Source: Bin55 sp009840545
Lineage (GTDB): Bacteria > Pseudomonadota > Gammaproteobacteria > Pseudomonadales > Azotimanducaceae
NCBI GenBank assembly: GCA_965208815.1
Contig: OZ242357.1
Coordinates: 62,001-126,000 of the forward strand
Reading direction: 5' to 3'
DNA length: 64,000 bases
The position numbers and the translations under genes were made by a program. Of this stretch, positions 61,932-64,000 are shown in pieces (positions within the stretch are counted from its first letter, which is position 1; the number at the start of each line of letters is the position of its first letter). The notes below the pieces were generated by a model. It saw only the letters and a list, made by a program, of their open reading frames with translations. It searched no databases and was not told the DNA's origin.

Positions 61932-62886
61932 AGCGGTTCTAACCCGGTGGGACTTGCCAAGTACCGTCGAGGAACTCGGTTTCGGGAAGATCAATGACAC
62001 ATACAAAGTCGGCGATAACATAATCGTTCAGCGCATCAATCCGAAGGTTTTCGTCAATCCCATCGACGTTGTCGCCAACTATCGTCAAGTCTTCCCTTAC
62101 ATTTGCGATTTAGTACCTGACATCGTGCAAACGAAGGACGGTCAAGATTCAGTCGTGGATGCGGACGGGAGCGTGTGGAGAGTCTTCCCGTACTACGGGT
62201 CACGTAGCTTCAGGCAGCTGCCGGACTCTCTTTGTCAAATTGCAGGAGAGTCGTACGGACAATTTCTTAAACGTCTGAAGGATTGCCATGTCGAACTGCG
62301 TCCTTCTATACCAGGATTTCACCGACTTGACAGTTACATTGAGAAGTTAAACGAACAACGGCGAAGTGGCGTACAGTTAGGGGAGTGCGTGTACGTCGAT
62401 GAAGTACTAGATGGGATTCAAGATGTCAGTGTGTCCGCTCAAGTGATTCACGGAGATTGCAAGATTGGAAACTTGCTGTTCGACCCATTACGTCCTCGCG
62501 TTCTGAAGATTGTCGACTTGGACACAGTGATGTACGGTTCCCCCTCATGGGACTTTGGCGACTTGGTTCGCTCTTCGATTTCAGGGATGAAGTTCGATAG
62601 CGACGACGACGCTCGATTAAGAGCTCGAGTACACGAACTATGTCGAGGATTCTTTGGTGCTTATGGACCTAGAGATCAATCTGCAGTCACTCGGTTTGCT
62701 AGTGCTCCAGCCTATATGAGCTTCATGTTGGGAGTGCGTTACCTGACCGATCACCTCGCGGGAGACGTCTACTTCAAGGTGGACCGGCCAGGAGCCAACC
62801 TTCTTCGAGCACGACAACAGTTCAGTTTGCACCGGCTCTTCACAAGGCTTCATGACGAACTAGCAGAGTTCATAGTTTCAATCTAG
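61921..62886 (+). CDS. N-acetylhexosamine kinase-like phosphotransferase (APH fold)
   Basis: 321 residues from ATG 61921. The aminoglycoside-phosphotransferase fold has VIHGDCKIGNLLFD (catalytic Asp) and KIVDLDTVMYGSPSWDFGD (metal-binding Asp). The DLDTVM-DFGD pattern is that of NahK, which phosphorylates GlcNAc/GalNAc at C1. Translational overlap with the hexosaminidase supports phosphorylation of the released sugar. Other small-molecule kinase roles are possible. Confidence 0.85.
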   Translation: MIPEAVLTRWDLPSTVEELGFGKINDTYKVGDNIIVQRINPKVFVNPIDVVANYRQVFPYICDLVPDIVQTKDGQDSVVDADGSVWRVFPYYGSRSFRQLPDSLCQIAGESYGQFLKRLKDCHVELRPSIPGFHRLDSYIEKLNEQRRSGVQLGECVYVDEVLDGIQDVSVSAQVIHGDCKIGNLLFDPLRPRVLKIVDLDTVMYGSPSWDFGDLVRSSISGMKFDSDDDARLRARVHELCRGFFGAYGPRDQSAVTRFASAPAYMSFMLGVRYLTDHLAGDVYFKVDRPGANLLRARQQFSLHRLFTRLHDELAEFIVSI

Positions 62887-63056
62887 TTCGCTTTCGGCAG
62901 CAAGAGACGTTAGCGCTCAGGTTAGAAGAGTCAATTTGAGCGGCTAAATCCGTCGAAACGAGACCCACAGACAGAATTGTGTAGCTTCGTGTAGTTCGAG
63001 TAGTGGAGGCAATATGTACGAATTTTTGCACAATCGAAGCTCCGGTGGAACTCGAA

Positions 63057-64000
63057 CCTTGATATCCGGTTAAGCGAAATTGCCAAAGAAAATCCGGCGC
63101 GCTCATAACAGGTCGTTTCGCTAAAATAGCGTTACACAAACAACTCACCTGTCAGGTGCGCACCGGAGGCGTATGAGCATGATAACAAATCCCCGTCGCG
63201 TCGAGGTCGATTTCAGCAATCACCATCTCACGGGATCGGGCGGGCTGTGCTTTCTTTCGCGCATGGCGCGTCGACTGGATCTGTTTCGCGCGCTCTCTTC
63301 TCTGCGCTCTCTGAAGCGACGGCGACGGGGGGTTCCGGACGCCGAGCGGACATGGTCGCTGATCGCCTCGCTGGCCCTGGGGAACGGTGCCCTGTCGGAT
63401 CTGGAGGTTCTGGGATGGGACCGGACGGCGTGCGAGCTGCTGGGTCTCACGGAGCGTCCGAGCCCTCGCCGGGTGGGGGAGCATCTGGCCCGCTTCGAGG
63501 ATACGGACGTCGCCGCGCTGCGGGCGGTGGGCCGCAAGATGGCGCAGGAGGTGGTTCCGGGGATGGCGCGGCACTTTCTCGACGAGCTGGGCTACGTGCC
63601 GCTGTTTCTGGACTCCACGCAGATCGAGGTGCGGGGCGGACGCTTCGAGGGGGCGGCCAGGGACTACCAGGGGGAGACCGGCTACCAGCTGGCGGCCGCC
63701 TTCGTCGGGCACGTCCAGGTGAGCGGTCGTCTTCGGCCGGGCAACACCCATCCCGCCCACGGCTGGCTCGAGCAGGTGGAGCGCGACGTCGAGCCGCTGC
63801 TGGCGGGCGTTCCGGTGTGGGGGCGCATGGACAACGCCTACTACCGCAGGGACGTGGTGGAGCACTTCGAGGACCGGGGCTGGGACTACTCGGTCAGCGT
63901 GACCTCGGAGGTCGCCAAGCGACCGATCCTGGACGCGGCGGCACAGGTGCTGGAGGACGCGGACTGGGAGGAGATCAACGAGCACGAGAGGGCGGCGCTG
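63057..64000 (+). mobile_element. Second IS1380-family copy, truncated by the window edge
   Basis: It begins with the same 18-bp end, CCTTGATATCCGGTTAAG (63057-63074), and runs in the opposite orientation to the copy at 818-2517. It is nearly identical, with a few changes: GATTCCAA versus GTTACACA in the leader, and GAGCTCTCGGGT versus GCGCTCTCTTCT in the transposase. The 8 bases before it are AACTCGAA; the same bases should follow its far end if it was a simple insertion. Confidence 0.92.
63173..64000 (+). CDS. IS1380-family transposase, C-terminus outside window
   Basis: 276 codons are visible, open to the edge. Identical to the first copy over most of its length but with LFRALSSLRS where the other reads LFRELSGLRS. 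FLDSTQIEV and RMDNAYY, the first two catalytic regions, are present. GGAGG lies 5 bases before ATG 63173. Confidence 0.92.
   Translation, partial: MSMITNPRRVEVDFSNHHLTGSGGLCFLSRMARRLDLFRALSSLRSLKRRRRGVPDAERTWSLIASLALGNGALSDLEVLGWDRTACELLGLTERPSPRRVGEHLARFEDTDVAALRAVGRKMAQEVVPGMARHFLDELGYVPLFLDSTQIEVRGGRFEGAARDYQGETGYQLAAAFVGHVQVSGRLRPGNTHPAHGWLEQVERDVEPLLAGVPVWGRMDNAYYRRDVVEHFEDRGWDYSVSVTSEVAKRPILDAAAQVLEDADWEEINEHERAAL

Noticed and set aside
1..64000. CRISPR arrays, prophage, toxin-antitoxin or defence islands
   Set aside because: No regularly spaced repeats, integrases, cas-like or restriction-like proteins were seen in any frame.

Overview
The window looks like a piece of a gammaproteobacterial chromosome of about 50% GC. 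The order tRNA-Thr, tRNA-Tyr, tRNA-Gly, tRNA-Thr, tRNA-Trp, secE, nusG, L11/L1/L10/L12, rpoB, rpoC, str operon, S10-spc-alpha operons, with uvrA convergent after rplQ, is the gammaproteobacterial arrangement. A Syd homologue, Lnt and an S8 beginning MSMQDP agree with this. I cannot name a genus; an uncultured lineage is likely because many accessory proteins are only distantly familiar.

Layout. 1-679: start of an unknown exported protein running off the left edge. 818-2517: a complete GC-rich IS1380-family element with 18-bp inverted ends and an apparent 8-bp target duplication. 2848-2923: tRNA-Thr(TGT). 2932-12494: a block that separates this tRNA from the other four, carrying an FAD oxidoreductase, a Cys/Met-type PLP enzyme, apolipoprotein N-acyltransferase and a giant secreted subtilase split by a frameshift. 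12919-13485: tRNA-Tyr, Gly, Thr, Trp. 13546-29590: secE, nusG, rplKAJL, rpoBC, rpsL, rpsG, fusA, tuf, closed by a strong intrinsic terminator. 29682-32560: an unknown lipoprotein and a zinc-ribbon/thiolase pair. 32929-46461: S10-spc-alpha operons from rpsJ to rplQ with secY, rpmJ and rpoA. 46527-62886: uvrA; an unusual thioredoxin-fold lipoprotein; a small SutA-like protein; ogt; an AmpG-like permease; syd; a metal-sensor/anti-sigma/ECF-sigma module; an MFS-PlsC fusion; a GNAT protein; a lumazine synthase; and a hexosaminidase plus hexosamine-kinase pair. 63057-64000: a second IS copy in the opposite orientation, cut by the window edge.

The core of the window makes the transcription and translation machinery. 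The flanking genes suggest envelope upkeep (Lnt, MFS-PlsC, AmpG-like permease), amino-sugar salvage (hexosaminidase and kinase), DNA repair (UvrA, Ogt) and envelope or metal stress signalling.

Points most worth checking: RpoB has Asn at the position of E. coli His526 and Met at Phe514, and S12 has Arg at the position of Lys43, which together predict intrinsic reduced sensitivity to rifamycins and streptomycin; the whole 60-kb core lies between inverted IS copies; the subtilase is split at a run of five T; and several ribosomal-protein leaders carry structured, possibly regulatory RNA. I saw no CRISPR array, phage, toxin system or clearly new multi-gene defence system.
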